Shown here: one piece after another, positions 7,881 through 16,195 of the stretch | How the letters are laid out: each line of letters begins with the position of its first letter | How positions within the stretch are numbered: position 1 is the first letter of the stretch | NCBI GenBank assembly: GCA_946487795.1 | Contig: CAMLUN010000007.1 | Coordinates: 1-38,152 of the forward strand | Source: an uncultured Lactobacillus sp. | GTDB lineage: Bacteria > Bacillota > Bacilli > Lactobacillales > Lactobacillaceae | Reading direction: 5' to 3' | DNA length: 38,152 bases | Translations under genes and position numbers: made by a program | The notes under the pieces: model-generated | Told to the model about the DNA's origin: nothing | The model's database searches: none | Seen by the model: the letters and a program-made list of their open reading frames with translations, nothing else

Positions 7881-10338
7881 ACAGGTCCACATTGACGGCT
7901 TTGGAAAATGGCATGATCAGGATTTTAGTTTTACCAACAATCCGGTCCTGATCTACGGAGCCAATGAAGCTGGAAAAACCACTTTAGCTGCGTTTATCCT
8001 GAGTATCCTATTTGGATTTGCGGATGGTCGAGGAAAAAATAAATACCAGCAATATATTCCTAAAGATGGTTCGAGTTATGGCGGCTCTTTAACAGTAATT
8101 GCTGATCAGCACCAGTATGTTATTAAACGCGTAAAGGGGAAAAATGGTGGAAAAGTCACAGTTACCAATGAAAAAGGAAAAAAGGAAAAGCAGGATTTCC
8201 TTGCTAAATTGCTTGGTCCCTTAGATCGTGAACTTTATCAAGCTATTTATAGTTTTAATCAAAATAATATTTTAAATGATGAATTGGATCGGGAACAATT
8301 AGAACAGCATTTACAGCGATTAGGAGCGGTTGGAAGTCAGGAGTGGCTCCAACAAATTGCTCGCTTAGAAAAAGCAGCAGATTCCCTATATAAACCTCGT
8401 GGACGGAAGTTAAGTTTAAATCGTCATTTGAAGGAATATGATGAACTTCGTGAACGGGTTAACCAAGCCCAATCGCAGAGTAGTGATTACCACCGTTTAG
8501 TTGAGGAACAAGTTGAAAAGCAATCTGAGTTAGAACAACTAAAGCGGGAACAGCCACAACTCAAACATCAGGTTGAAAAGGAAGAACGGCTGCAACGATT
8601 ATGGCCAATTTACGACCAGTGGCAAAACCACCAGAAGGAATCCCTTACAGAGCGGTTAACGGATGATGAGATTATTAAGGTTCAAGAACTGCAAAGTAGG
8701 GAACGGGAACTTAATACTCAATTAAGGTCGTTTAACCAACAGCAGCTTGAACAACAAGCAGTCGTCAAAAAGCTGAGTGATCCTGAAGTAAATGATTATC
8801 GGTCACGCAAAGCACATTATCAGCAATTAAAAGATCAGTTGTTGGCCTTACAAATTCAGAAAAATGGTCAAACAGTTAATCAGCAGGAACAATGGTATAC
8901 CGAACTTAAGCAGCTAGCGGAGCGTTACGGAAGTGTTAATCTACCAGAGCCGCTTTCTGAACGAGCAGTGAGCGAACTGGAGGGACTACTTAGGGCTAAC
9001 TCTCAAACTAACAATAGCCAAAACTTATTTATTCCTGGAATTGGGATTGTCCTTTTTATATTGGGATTGATTCTTCGTCAGCCTCTGGTTTGGATTTGCG
9101 GAATTATTGCTCTTGGTGGTGCAGGGGTATTATGGTTTAAACAGCAACAACGCGAAAAACAGTTAACGGAAGAACGAAACTCCACACTTCAATCATTTGG
9201 AAAGAACCATAATTTAACGGCTTTTCCAACAAGTAAATGGTTAATGATGCAGGGGGATCTTCATCGTTATCATGATTTAAGAGCTCAACTAGAGCAAGCA
9301 GATAAGCGCAAAACTAATTTTGATCACCAGCTAGAGTTAATTAAGCAACAATTACCGGTTAGCTTAACAGCCGATTCTCTTAATGAATTAATTAACAGTT
9401 ATCAGCGATGGCTTGTTGAGATGCAAGATCAATTACAACGATTGAATAATGTAGAGCAGGAGTTAACCCGAATTCAAAGACGGAATGATCAATTAACGCA
9501 ACAGTTGATCGAGTGTCGTCAAGCTAAGGAGACCGAATATAAGTCGCTTGGAATTAAAAATGATAATGAGTTCAAACAACTTCAGGCCCAAAAAGTAGCT
9601 GACCAAACTAGGAAGGTCACGGCTTCAGCTTATGGTCAGCAACTAACGACTAGTGATCGTCAACAGTTAGCCCACTACGATAGCAAGCATTTACTTGATA
9701 CTAAGGTTTCTCTTGTCCATCAGAACTTAGCAGCTAATGAACAAAAACAAACGGAGCTTGAAACGGCATTAGCCCAAATCAATGTTCAAATTAATGCCTT
9801 GGTACAAGAGGGCTCATTTAGTGAATTAAACCAGAAATTAACAAATCTGCAGACGGTAATTTGGAATGAAACTAAACAATGGCTAAGTAGTCAGCTTGCT
9901 ATTCGGTGGATTAATGGGGCGTTAAAATTAGCTTCTCAAGATCGTTACCCCAAGATCCTTCAGCAAGCAGAAAAGTTTTTTGCAATTTTAACCGCTGATC
10001 GTTACCAGAAAATTGTCGTTGATGATAACGGAATTAGTGTATTAAATCGTGAACAGCAAATCTTCCAGGTCGCTGAATTATCGCTTGGGACAGCAGAACA
10101 ATTATTTATTTCTCTCCGTTTGGGATTCATCACGGTAATTAGTGATCAGATTAAGTTACCGGTTATGGTGGATGATGGTTTTGTTAATTTTGATAATGTT
10201 CGTCGGGGACGGATGTTAAAATTGCTAAACCAGATGGCTGAGGAAAACCAGGTGATTTACTTTACTGCTAACGATCAAATCAAAAAGCTGGGGTCACCAG
10301 TTGTCGATCTTGATCAGCTAAATAAGAATAAAGTTTGA
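7870..10338 (+). CDS. yhaN: YhaN-type AAA ATPase, Rad50/SbcC-like, with a membrane hairpin
   Basis: Large SMC-like ATPase of 822 residues that should work with the YhaO-type nuclease on DNA ends. Walker A is GANEAGKTT (30-38). Long Gln/Glu-rich coiled coils fill roughly 150-380 and 430-680. The C-terminal ATPase half has the signature-like LSLGTAEQLF and a Walker B/D-loop region LPVMVDDGFVNFDN. Between the coiled coils, about residues 385-425, two strongly hydrophobic segments (IGIVLFILGLIL and WICGIIALGGAGVLWF) form a likely membrane hairpin in place of a Rad50 zinc hook. As I recall, the Bacillus homologue is longer, about 960 residues. The ATG at 7870 overlaps yhaO and has GAGGGGG upstream; an earlier start at 7855 is less likely. 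Confidence 0.88.
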   Translation: MKIKQVHIDGFGKWHDQDFSFTNNPVLIYGANEAGKTTLAAFILSILFGFADGRGKNKYQQYIPKDGSSYGGSLTVIADQHQYVIKRVKGKNGGKVTVTNEKGKKEKQDFLAKLLGPLDRELYQAIYSFNQNNILNDELDREQLEQHLQRLGAVGSQEWLQQIARLEKAADSLYKPRGRKLSLNRHLKEYDELRERVNQAQSQSSDYHRLVEEQVEKQSELEQLKREQPQLKHQVEKEERLQRLWPIYDQWQNHQKESLTERLTDDEIIKVQELQSRERELNTQLRSFNQQQLEQQAVVKKLSDPEVNDYRSRKAHYQQLKDQLLALQIQKNGQTVNQQEQWYTELKQLAERYGSVNLPEPLSERAVSELEGLLRANSQTNNSQNLFIPGIGIVLFILGLILRQPLVWICGIIALGGAGVLWFKQQQREKQLTEERNSTLQSFGKNHNLTAFPTSKWLMMQGDLHRYHDLRAQLEQADKRKTNFDHQLELIKQQLPVSLTADSLNELINSYQRWLVEMQDQLQRLNNVEQELTRIQRRNDQLTQQLIECRQAKETEYKSLGIKNDNEFKQLQAQKVADQTRKVTASAYGQQLTTSDRQQLAHYDSKHLLDTKVSLVHQNLAANEQKQTELETALAQINVQINALVQEGSFSELNQKLTNLQTVIWNETKQWLSSQLAIRWINGALKLASQDRYPKILQQAEKFFAILTADRYQKIVVDDNGISVLNREQQIFQVAELSLGTAEQLFISLRLGFITVISDQIKLPVMVDDGFVNFDNVRRGRMLKLLNQMAEENQVIYFTANDQIKKLGSPVVDLDQLNKNKV

Positions 10339-10386
10339 AAATCGTTTAAACATTCTGGATCAAGGCATGGTATCACTTTTTGAGTG

Positions 10387-10395
10387 TGGTATATT
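10387..10395 (+). promoter_or_regulatory. Probable extended -10 promoter of prsA
   Basis: TGGTATATT is an extended -10 located 50 bases before the GTG start; no convincing -35. Confidence 0.5.
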
Positions 10396-10444
10396 AGATT
10401 GGTAAGTTTTTGTGAGAATTAAATTTAATTGAGGAAGTGTTTTT

Positions 10445-11377
10445 GTGAAATCTAAGAAGTTAATTGCTATGATTGCCTGTGCAACTCTGGTCCTTCCATT
10501 AGCAGCTTGTGGAAGTAAGGCCGTTGCAACTACTAGTGGAGGAAAGATTACTCAAGAAGAGTACTATAACGAAATGAAAACCACCACTAACGGGAAGCAA
10601 GTTCTTCAACAAATGATCTTGGATAAGGTCTTAGAGAAGGAATACGGGAAGCAGGTTTCTGATAAGCAAGTTAATGCCCAATACAACACGTACAAGAATC
10701 AATATGGTTCACAATTTAGTGCAGTGTTACAACAGCAAGGGTTGACCGAGAAAAAGTTGAAACAACAGATTCGTTCTAATCTCTGCTTGGAAGCTGCTGT
10801 ACGGAGTTATACTCATATTACTAATACTCAAATTAATAAGCAGTGGAAGAAGTACGAGCCAAAGGTCCAAACTGCTGAAATCCTTGTTGGGAGTAAGGAC
10901 GATGCTCAAAGTATCATTGATCAGCTGAATAACTCAGATCACCCTTACAAGACTTTCAAGAAGTTAGTTAAGTCTAAGTCAACTGATGCCTCAACCAAGA
11001 ATGCTGGTGGTAAGGTAGCTGCATTTGACAATACTTCAACCTCCGTTGACTCAGCATACAAAAAGGCTGCATTTAAGTTGAAGACTGGTGAATATACTAC
11101 TGAGCCAGTTAAGACGGATGACGGCTATGTTGTGATCTACATGATTGAACACCCGGCAAAGGGGAAGAAGAGTCAACACATTAATGACTTGAAGACACAA
11201 ATCGTTCAAGAAAAGATGAATGATTCTAAGTTCTTGCATAAGGTTGTTTCGAACGTCCTTAAGAAGGGGAACGTTTCAATTAAGGATAACGATCTAAAGA
11301 ACATTATGGATGATTACTTGAATAGTAATGCAAGCACCACTAAATCAAACAGTGGATCATCCCTAACTAATAACTAA
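10445..11377 (+). CDS. prsA: PrsA-type foldase lipoprotein (peptidyl-prolyl isomerase)
   Basis: Extracytoplasmic folding factor of 310 residues that helps exported proteins fold at the membrane-wall interface. A lipoprotein signal peptide with lipobox LAAC gives a lipidated Cys22. After an N-terminal helical domain, a parvulin-type PPIC domain spans roughly 135-240, with the [12 protein letters not shown] opening, GGKVAAF and DDGYVVIYM. The usual first His of the parvulin signature (HILV) is Glu here, which is common in PrsA proteins of lactobacilli as far as I recall, and isomerase activity may be weak. The Ser/Thr/Asn-rich tail is low complexity. The start codon is GTG with GAGGAAG about 8 bases upstream. 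It is monocistronic and ends at a terminator shared with the convergent gene. Proximity to hit and ecsAB repeats the Bacillus arrangement. Confidence 0.92.
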   Translation: MKSKKLIAMIACATLVLPLAACGSKAVATTSGGKITQEEYYNEMKTTTNGKQVLQQMILDKVLEKEYGKQVSDKQVNAQYNTYKNQYGSQFSAVLQQQGLTEKKLKQQIRSNLCLEAAVRSYTHITNTQINKQWKKYEPKVQTAEILVGSKDDAQSIIDQLNNSDHPYKTFKKLVKSKSTDASTKNAGGKVAAFDNTSTSVDSAYKKAAFKLKTGEYTTEPVKTDDGYVVIYMIEHPAKGKKSQHINDLKTQIVQEKMNDSKFLHKVVSNVLKKGNVSIKDNDLKNIMDDYLNSNASTTKSNSGSSLTNN

Positions 11378-11396
11378 AATTATCTTAGCTAAAATA

Positions 11397-11444
11397 AAGG
11401 GAAGCTCTTGGTATCCGGTTAATCCGAATACGATGAGCTTCCTT
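11397..11444. terminator. Shared hairpin terminator between prsA and the convergent gene
   Basis: GGAAGCTC (11400-11407) pairs with GAGCTTCC (11435-11442), with T's on the prsA side and A's upstream on the other. It lies between converging genes and could serve both strands. Confidence 0.75.
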
Positions 11445-11446
11445 TG

Positions 11447-11725
11447 CTATTCTTTTAGTTTGTCAATAATTTGCTGAATCTTTTCAAGATGAGGTTGACT
11501 CTTAAATTGCCACTGTTCACGAAGACGGTTAACACCGTCAGCGTACTTCTCAAGTCCTTTGGCAGCATTTTGTAATTCCTGGGTGCTGGTGGATAGTTGC
11601 TTAAGTGAGCGGAGGAGAAACTTAATGTCAGTTAAGTCTTCTTGGAAATGATTAGTTATTGGTGTTATCAAATTGTCGCTTAATTGATTCTTGAATTTCT
11701 TTGTATTTAGCGTCATTGTATTCAC
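11447..11725 (-). CDS. Small helical protein of unknown function, overlapping hit
   Basis: I do not recognise this family. The 92-residue product is highly helical, with heptad-like Leu/Ile spacing from LTDIKFLLRSLKQLS to the C-terminal IDKLKE. It has no signal peptide, membrane helix or cysteine. It reads in a different frame from the upstream hit gene. With the GTG at 11725 (AAGGA 8 bases upstream on that strand) it overlaps hit by 74 bases; with ATG at 11716 the overlap is 65. A TTG near the end of hit would give a shorter form with little overlap. It shares the hit transcript and is followed by a terminator. Position after hit recalls Bacillus yhaH, but I see no YtxH-type membrane helix, so I do not use that name. 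Confidence 0.65.
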   Translation of the reverse strand: MNTMTLNTKKFKNQLSDNLITPITNHFQEDLTDIKFLLRSLKQLSTSTQELQNAAKGLEKYADGVNRLREQWQFKSQPHLEKIQQIIDKLKE

Positions 11726-12089
11726 CTGAATTATCCTTAAAAATCATCTTAAAGTCGTCATGATCGGAGTAACGAGGAACTAAGTGAATGTGTGAATGGA
11801 AAACGGATTGGTAGGCAACTTTACCGTTATTATTCAAGACATTTAGACCCTTAATTTTAGGGTTTGATGCTTTAACTGCTCGTGCAATTTTTGGCAGGCG
11901 TGAAAAGACAGCAGCGGCTAATTTCTCGTCATATGCGAAGAGATCTGGAACGTGCTTCTTGGGAATGACCAAGGTATGCCCAGGTGTTCCTTGAGAAATA
12001 TCAAGAAACGCTTTTACTACATCATCTTCGTATACCGTATAACTAGGGATTTCACCCTTTACTATTTTACAGAAAATACAGTCATCCAT
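11652..12089 (-). CDS. hit: HIT family nucleotide-binding hydrolase
   Basis: Histidine-triad protein of 145 residues, a soluble hydrolase of nucleoside phosphoramidates or dinucleoside polyphosphates. The catalytic triad is clear: HSHIHLVPR places His98, His100 and His102 in the HxHxH motif. CIFC at 4-7 is the zinc-binding pair common in bacterial HIT proteins, and TPGHTLVIPKKH is the conserved core. AAAGGAG lies 9 bases before the ATG. It is transcribed divergently from ecsA and followed by an overlapping small gene. The hit-ecsA-ecsB neighbourhood is conserved across Bacillales and lactobacilli. The physiological substrate is not known from sequence. Confidence 0.95.
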   Translation of the reverse strand: MDDCIFCKIVKGEIPSYTVYEDDVVKAFLDISQGTPGHTLVIPKKHVPDLFAYDEKLAAAVFSRLPKIARAVKASNPKIKGLNVLNNNGKVAYQSVFHSHIHLVPRYSDHDDFKMIFKDNSGEYNDAKYKEIQESIKRQFDNTNN

Positions 12090-12127
12090 TAGTGATCGCT
12101 CCTTTGAAAAAATTTATTGTTACCATA

Positions 12128-12136
12128 AGTATACCA
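12128..12136 (-). promoter_or_regulatory. Probable extended -10 promoter of hit
   Basis: On the minus strand this reads TGGTATACT (extended -10), about 39 bases before the hit ATG. The -35 region is poor. Confidence 0.5.
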
Positions 12137-12173
12137 AAAGTGGTCTGAAAAAGAGCTGTCAATAAGTGACCTA

Positions 12174-12182
12174 TGATATAAT
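12174..12182 (+). promoter_or_regulatory. Probable extended -10 promoter of ecsAB-trmB
   Basis: TGATATAAT is a consensus TATAAT with an extended TG, 35 bases ahead of ecsA. The -35 is not obvious. It is divergent from the hit promoter about 40 bases away. Confidence 0.6.
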
Positions 12183-12217
12183 CAACGCTAGATAAGTCAA
12201 TAAAAAGAGGGAAAATA

Positions 12218-12955
12218 ATGGCACTTGAAATAAAAAATTTGATTGGGGGATATTCCCGAATCCCAGTATTAAAGGGGATTAGTTTTCAGGTTAAACCTGG
12301 TGAACTTGTTGGCCTAATTGGTCTAAATGGTGCTGGTAAGTCAACAACAATTAATCATGTAATTGGGTTACTAAGACCATTTTCAGGCGAAATTACCTTA
12401 AACGGGATTAATATTCAGCAGGATCCCGTTGACTATAAAAAGCAAATCGCCTATGTTCCCGAAACACCAATCTTGTACGATGAGCTAACTCTTCGGGAAC
12501 ATATTGAGTTAACAATTAAGGCGTACTCCTTAAATACTGAGGAAGCATGGATAAGGGCCCGGAAATTATTAAAAACATTTCGGTTAGATAATAAGCTTGA
12601 CTGGTTTCCAGCTAACTTTTCAAAAGGAATGAAACAGAAAGTAATGATTTGCTGTGCCCTAATGACCAATGCTAAATTATTAATTGTCGATGAGCCTTTC
12701 TATGGTCTTGATCCGTTGGCGGTCCATGATTTATTGGAATTGATTGAAGAACGGAAGAAAGCCGGTACTGCAGTTTTGATGTCAACCCACGTCCTTGATA
12801 CTGCTCAACGCTACTGTGATCGCTTTGTTCTGTTAGCTAACGGTAAGGTTCGTGCTCGGGGAACATTAGACGAATTACGGCAAAAAGCAGATAAGCCTGA
12901 TGAGTCACTCGATGATATTTACCTCAGCCTAGCAAGGGATGATCAAAATGAATAA
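12218..12955 (+). CDS. ecsA: ABC transporter ATP-binding protein EcsA
   Basis: Cytoplasmic ATPase of the Ecs ABC transporter, 245 residues. Walker A is GLNGAGKST (35-43), the signature-like motif is FSKGMKQK, Walker B is LLIVDEP with Asp158-Glu159, and the switch His is in STHVLD. In Bacillus, EcsAB affects secretion, proteolysis of membrane peptides and competence, and enterococcal relatives export linear pheromone peptides; the cargo here is unknown. It overlaps the following ecsB by 8 bases, so both are made together. Start ATG with AGAGGG about 8 bases upstream. First gene of a likely ecsA-ecsB-trmB-YneR-like operon. Confidence 0.93.
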   Translation: MALEIKNLIGGYSRIPVLKGISFQVKPGELVGLIGLNGAGKSTTINHVIGLLRPFSGEITLNGINIQQDPVDYKKQIAYVPETPILYDELTLREHIELTIKAYSLNTEEAWIRARKLLKTFRLDNKLDWFPANFSKGMKQKVMICCALMTNAKLLIVDEPFYGLDPLAVHDLLELIEERKKAGTAVLMSTHVLDTAQRYCDRFVLLANGKVRARGTLDELRQKADKPDESLDDIYLSLARDDQNE

Positions 12956-14150
12956 TTTATTTAGTCAACGCCGGCAAAGGCATTTTATGGAGTTGCTAAA
13001 GTATTGGCGGTTGGTATTTAATGATCACTTTGTCATTGCTTTATTCTTCCTCTTTGGTGCACTGGCTTATGGTTATTCACAGTGGTTGCCGCAATTAAAT
13101 AATCATCTTTGGTGGTCACGATGGTTGCTAGTCCTTTGGTTTGTGTTAATTACTCAAGTTGGACGGCTGGCAACGCTGCTTAAACGCCCTGATCCTGTCT
13201 TTCTTCTTCCCCAGGTAAAATCTATTAGCCGTTATCTGAAACAAGCAACTATTTATAGTATGGTTTTAGGCGTGCTCATGATGCTTACCCTTGCGGCAAT
13301 TGCACTGCCGTTTGCTTTAACAACAGAGCGGTTAACAAGACTTGATATTAGTTTAATTTTAATCACCGCGCTGATTACTAAGGTAACGTGGCATTGGACA
13401 GCCAGAAAAGCGATCAGTATTCGCTGGGGAGCGCAACGGAGAAGGACGGTTGCTGAATACTGGATAAATCCATTGATCGTCTGGCTAGTGACGTGGCTTG
13501 TGGGGCCTATTTGGGGTCTGCTGGTATCCGTAATCTTATTAATTGCAATGACTACTTATTATAGAAATGTTGCGATTGATTGGCGACTGGCTGTTCGTGC
13601 AGAGCAAGATCGGATGTTTAGTATTTATCGATTCTTTAACCTCTTCACTGACGTTCCAAGTGTTCAGGGAAATATTAAGCGCCGAAGATGGGCAACTGGT
13701 TTAATCAAAATACTCGAAAATGATAATCATCCTTGGGCATATTTATATGCGCATGGTTTTGTTCGAAATACCGAGGTAAGTGGGTTAGTAACCCGATTAA
13801 CGATTGTTGGGATGCTAGTTGTCTTCTTTATCCCGGTCAATTGGTTGAATACCGTTATTGCTCTGCTATTTATCTACCTTGTTGCTACCCAGCTAATGCC
13901 ATTTTACGAGCAGTACCAAAATAACGTCTTTACTCATATTTATCCGGTTACTCATGAAGTTCAGGTTAAGGACTTTCAGCGGTTATTGAATAGGGTAATT
14001 ATTATTGAAATGTTGTTGATAGTGATCGCAAGTATTGGGCGGGATCTTAATTGGCAACGGTTAGGACTGAACTTAGTTTTAGGGATTACAGAAAGCTACC
14101 TTTTAACTAAATTTTATTTTCAAAGTCGAATTAAAAAAGTAACAAAGTGA
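12948..14150 (+). CDS. ecsB: ABC transporter permease EcsB
   Basis: Membrane subunit of the Ecs transporter, 400 residues with several hydrophobic segments in two clusters (about residues 25-160 and 280-390) separated by a charged cytoplasmic stretch with many Arg residues (about 195-275). The sequence and its place directly after ecsA fit EcsB. I start at the ATG at 12948 because AAGGG lies 8 bases upstream; the ATG at 12939 would be too close to that site. The stop overlaps the upstream region of trmB, whose ribosome site is inside the end of this gene. Confidence 0.9.
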   Translation: MNNLFSQRRQRHFMELLKYWRLVFNDHFVIALFFLFGALAYGYSQWLPQLNNHLWWSRWLLVLWFVLITQVGRLATLLKRPDPVFLLPQVKSISRYLKQATIYSMVLGVLMMLTLAAIALPFALTTERLTRLDISLILITALITKVTWHWTARKAISIRWGAQRRRTVAEYWINPLIVWLVTWLVGPIWGLLVSVILLIAMTTYYRNVAIDWRLAVRAEQDRMFSIYRFFNLFTDVPSVQGNIKRRRWATGLIKILENDNHPWAYLYAHGFVRNTEVSGLVTRLTIVGMLVVFFIPVNWLNTVIALLFIYLVATQLMPFYEQYQNNVFTHIYPVTHEVQVKDFQRLLNRVIIIEMLLIVIASIGRDLNWQRLGLNLVLGITESYLLTKFYFQSRIKKVTK

Positions 14151-14158
14151 GGAATATT

Positions 14159-14815
14159 ATGCGTGTAAAACATAAGAAGTGGGCGGACCCGTTAATGGCG
14201 GAACACCCTGAATTATTGGTTGACGATGCAGCAAAGTTTAAAGGAAAGTGGCAATCACGTTTCCCTAAGAAACAGCCTCTTCATCTTGAAGTCGGAATGG
14301 GAAAGGGCCAGTTTATTATTGGAATGGCAAAGGCACATCCGGAGACTAACTTTATTGGTTTGGAAATTCAGCGGACCGTTGCTGCGATTGCCTTAAAGAA
14401 GGCCCTTCCTGAAAAGCTACCTAACTTGCAGTTGATTTGTGGTGAAGGTGAGGAGTTAACTGAATATTTTGAACCCGGTGAAGTTGAAAAACTTTACTTG
14501 AACTTCTCAGATCCATGGCCAAAGAAAAGGCACGCAAAACGACGGTTAACTTATCACACCTTTTTAAGTGAATATCAATTAATTTTGCAGTCACAAGGAC
14601 AAGTTGAACTAAAAACTGATAACATGGGATTCTTTGAATTTTCCGTTGTTAGTATGAATAATTTTGGGATGAAGTTTGCGGGACTTTGGCTTGATCTTCA
14701 TAATAGTGATGAAAATGAACATAATGTCGAAACTGAATATGAACATAAGTTTTCTTCGAAGGGTCAGCCAATTTATAAGCTAACTGCAACTATGCCTAAA
14801 AAAGATAAGCTATAG
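14159..14815 (+). CDS. trmB: tRNA (guanine-N7-)-methyltransferase
   Basis: S-adenosylmethionine-dependent enzyme that makes m7G46 in the variable loop of tRNAs. 218 residues. The SAM-binding motif is [11 protein letters not shown], followed by NFIGLEIQ, and the family hallmark [15 protein letters not shown] contains the catalytic/tRNA-binding residues. I start at ATG 14159 with GTGAGG 7 bases upstream rather than the in-frame GTG at 14147. It is co-transcribed with ecsAB, with only 8 bases between the ecsB stop and this ATG. Length and motifs are normal for the family. Confidence 0.96.
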   Translation: MRVKHKKWADPLMAEHPELLVDDAAKFKGKWQSRFPKKQPLHLEVGMGKGQFIIGMAKAHPETNFIGLEIQRTVAAIALKKALPEKLPNLQLICGEGEELTEYFEPGEVEKLYLNFSDPWPKKRHAKRRLTYHTFLSEYQLILQSQGQVELKTDNMGFFEFSVVSMNNFGMKFAGLWLDLHNSDENEHNVETEYEHKFSSKGQPIYKLTATMPKKDKL

Positions 14816-14825
14816 GGATGATTGA

Positions 14826-15215
14826 GTGAAATTAATTATTACGAACAGTGCCAGTAAATGGTTTCAAAATAATTATGCCCTTAAACCTGGGGATGGGGTT
14901 AGAATTTACGGGAAAACCGTTCAACCACGAAATGTTCACCATGGCCCCAGGCAGGGATTCACCCCAGAAAAGGATTTATCAAAGGCAACGGTAGTCGAGA
15001 AGAAGGACGGAATTAACTATCATATTAATTTTAACGATAGCTGGTTTTTCTCGGGTCTAGTAACGTTAATTGACTATCGGAATAATGATCAGTGGCCTGT
15101 TTTCTTCTTTCAACGGGAAGAAAATGGGCAAACAGTAACTGCTGATAACTTTACTGGTGAAAATGTTGATGCTACTACTGGAGCTTCAAGCAAATTTGAA
15201 GATTATTGGGAATAA
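14826..15215 (+). CDS. HesB/IscA-like YneR family protein lacking cysteine
   Basis: 129 residues resembling the YneR branch of the HesB/IscA fold: it opens MKLIITNSASKWF, then LKPGDGVRIYGK, as YneR does. A-type scaffold proteins bind iron-sulfur clusters through three conserved cysteines, but this protein has no cysteine at all, so it cannot do so in the usual way. The C-terminal half has an unusually aromatic stretch (NDSWFFSG, WPVFFFQRE). The start is GTG with AGGGA 8 bases upstream. It lies 10 bases after trmB and ends before a strong terminator, so it is the last gene of the ecsA operon. Family placement is moderately sure, the function unknown. Confidence 0.7.
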   Translation: MKLIITNSASKWFQNNYALKPGDGVRIYGKTVQPRNVHHGPRQGFTPEKDLSKATVVEKKDGINYHINFNDSWFFSGLVTLIDYRNNDQWPVFFFQREENGQTVTADNFTGENVDATTGASSKFEDYWE

Positions 15216-15225
15216 TAAAGCAGAT

Positions 15226-15279
15226 AAATATAGGGTTCCAACGCTCGGAAATACCGAACTATGGAACCCTATATTTTTT
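15226..15279. terminator. Strong bidirectional terminator
   Basis: Fifteen perfect base pairs (15226-15240 with 15262-15276), an inner TCGG/CCGA helix, and T's on the plus side with A's on the other. It separates the convergent YneR-like and PepSY-like genes. Confidence 0.92.
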
Positions 15280-15297
15280 CTATTTATGATAGTTTTT

Positions 15298-15645
15298 TTA
15301 GTTGTTCAATGATCGCTCAACCCGTTTTAATGAAAGAAGACTCCCTGTTTTTGCGTCAGCAATAAATTGATAATCAACTGGCTGATCATCTTCTAAACGG
15401 GTAACACCGCCTTCGTAGGCTTCGGTTTTAACTGCGAAACGTTGATAGGGGATCCGCCGTTGGTTAATCCAACTACCGGTAACTTCTCCCTCACGCTTGA
15501 AATCATCGCGAATCATTTTGAGAATTTGGTCAGCTGAAATTCGTCGTTGACCAAACAACTTGCCAGCAAGGAACCCAACCACCCCAGATGCACCGAGTGT
15601 TACTGGTAATAACCAAGGATTGAGTGAATTATTAGAATCATTCAT
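15298..15645 (-). CDS. Small membrane-anchored PepSY-like protein
   Basis: 115 residues. After a short polar N-terminus there is one membrane segment (about 10-31, LLPVTLGASGVVGFLAGKLFG). The rest is a soluble domain with the look of PepSY: helix DQILKMIRDDFK, then strands ending YQFIADAKTGSLLSLKRVE. PepSY domains are thought to inhibit peptidases or sense the cell surface; no function can be assigned here. AAAGGAAG lies about 10 bases upstream of the ATG. It stands alone, between a shared terminator and a divergent thioredoxin-like gene, with a perfect AT-rich palindrome upstream. Confidence 0.75.
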   Translation of the reverse strand: MNDSNNSLNPWLLPVTLGASGVVGFLAGKLFGQRRISADQILKMIRDDFKREGEVTGSWINQRRIPYQRFAVKTEAYEGGVTRLEDDQPVDYQFIADAKTGSLLSLKRVERSLNN

Positions 15646-15685
15646 TTAATTAATTGCTTCCTTTGTCAGTTAGTATCAAAATTAA

Positions 15686-15705
15686 TAATGTTAATTTTAA
15701 CATTA
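15686..15705. repeat. AT-rich palindrome between divergent genes
   Basis: TAATGTTAA-TT-TTAACATTA, nine-base arms around two bases, in the spacer between the PepSY-like and thioredoxin-like genes. It could be a repressor site or a chance product of AT richness. Confidence 0.4.
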
Positions 15706-15747
15706 ACGGATAGAAAAAGCTAATTAAGAGCTAATGTGATAGCATAA

Positions 15748-15756
15748 TGATATAAT
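15748..15756 (+). promoter_or_regulatory. Probable extended -10 promoter of the thioredoxin-like gene
   Basis: TGATATAAT, a consensus -10 with extended TG, 30 bases ahead of the start codon. Confidence 0.55.
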
Positions 15757-15785
15757 TATTTCAGATTTATCATGGAGGTAAAAAC

Positions 15786-16106
15786 ATGGAAAAATTACCG
15801 CAAATGCAAGAAGATCAGTTATTAGAAAAGATTAGTAAGGGGAAATACGTCCTATTTTTTGATGCTGGGTGGTGTCCCGACTGTCATTTTATTAAGCCGG
15901 CAATGCCAGAGATTGAAAAAGATTTTCCAGAATACACCTTCATTGAGGTCGATCGTGATGAGAACATTGACCTTGCTGCTGAATTAAATATTTTTGGTAT
16001 TCCTAGCTTTGTTGTTTACAGTGATGGCAAAGAAATTGGTCGCTTTGTGAACAAAGATCGAAAAACTAAGCAACAAGTAGAAGATTTTTTAAATGATTTG
16101 AAGTAA
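15786..16106 (+). CDS. YtpP-type thioredoxin-like protein
   Basis: Cytosolic thioredoxin-fold protein of 106 residues. The redox site is WCPDC (classical thioredoxin is WCGPC) and the cis-proline loop is FGIPSF, so the active site is complete. The middle dipeptide PD differs from true thioredoxin and points to a specialised member. The following gene is a YtpR-type tRNA-binding protein, and the ytpP-ytpR pairing matches Bacillus, which supports a YtpP assignment; in Bacillus and Staphylococcus such proteins are linked to low-molecular-weight thiol redox. ATGGAGG gives a strong ribosome site. A stem-loop follows at 16126, so read-through into ytpR may be partial. Confidence 0.88.
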   Translation: MEKLPQMQEDQLLEKISKGKYVLFFDAGWCPDCHFIKPAMPEIEKDFPEYTFIEVDRDENIDLAAELNIFGIPSFVVYSDGKEIGRFVNKDRKTKQQVEDFLNDLK

Positions 16107-16125
16107 AATGGTAAACGGTAAAAAG

Positions 16126-16175
16126 AATGAAGGGGTCGGTGAATTGTTAATCACGATTCCCTTCATTGTTATTTT
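16126..16175 (+). terminator. Possible weak terminator after the thioredoxin-like gene
   Basis: AATGAAGGG (16126-16134) pairs with CCCTTCATT (16159-16167), followed by GTTATTTTG, a poor T-tract. It may attenuate rather than stop transcription into ytpR. Confidence 0.5.
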
Positions 16176-16195
16176 GATGGAGAAAGGAAAATCTG

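Noticed and set aside
11447..11725. Naming the small gene after hit as a YtxH/YhaH protein by position
   Set aside because: It has no N-terminal membrane helix and no clear YtxH pattern, so synteny alone is not enough.
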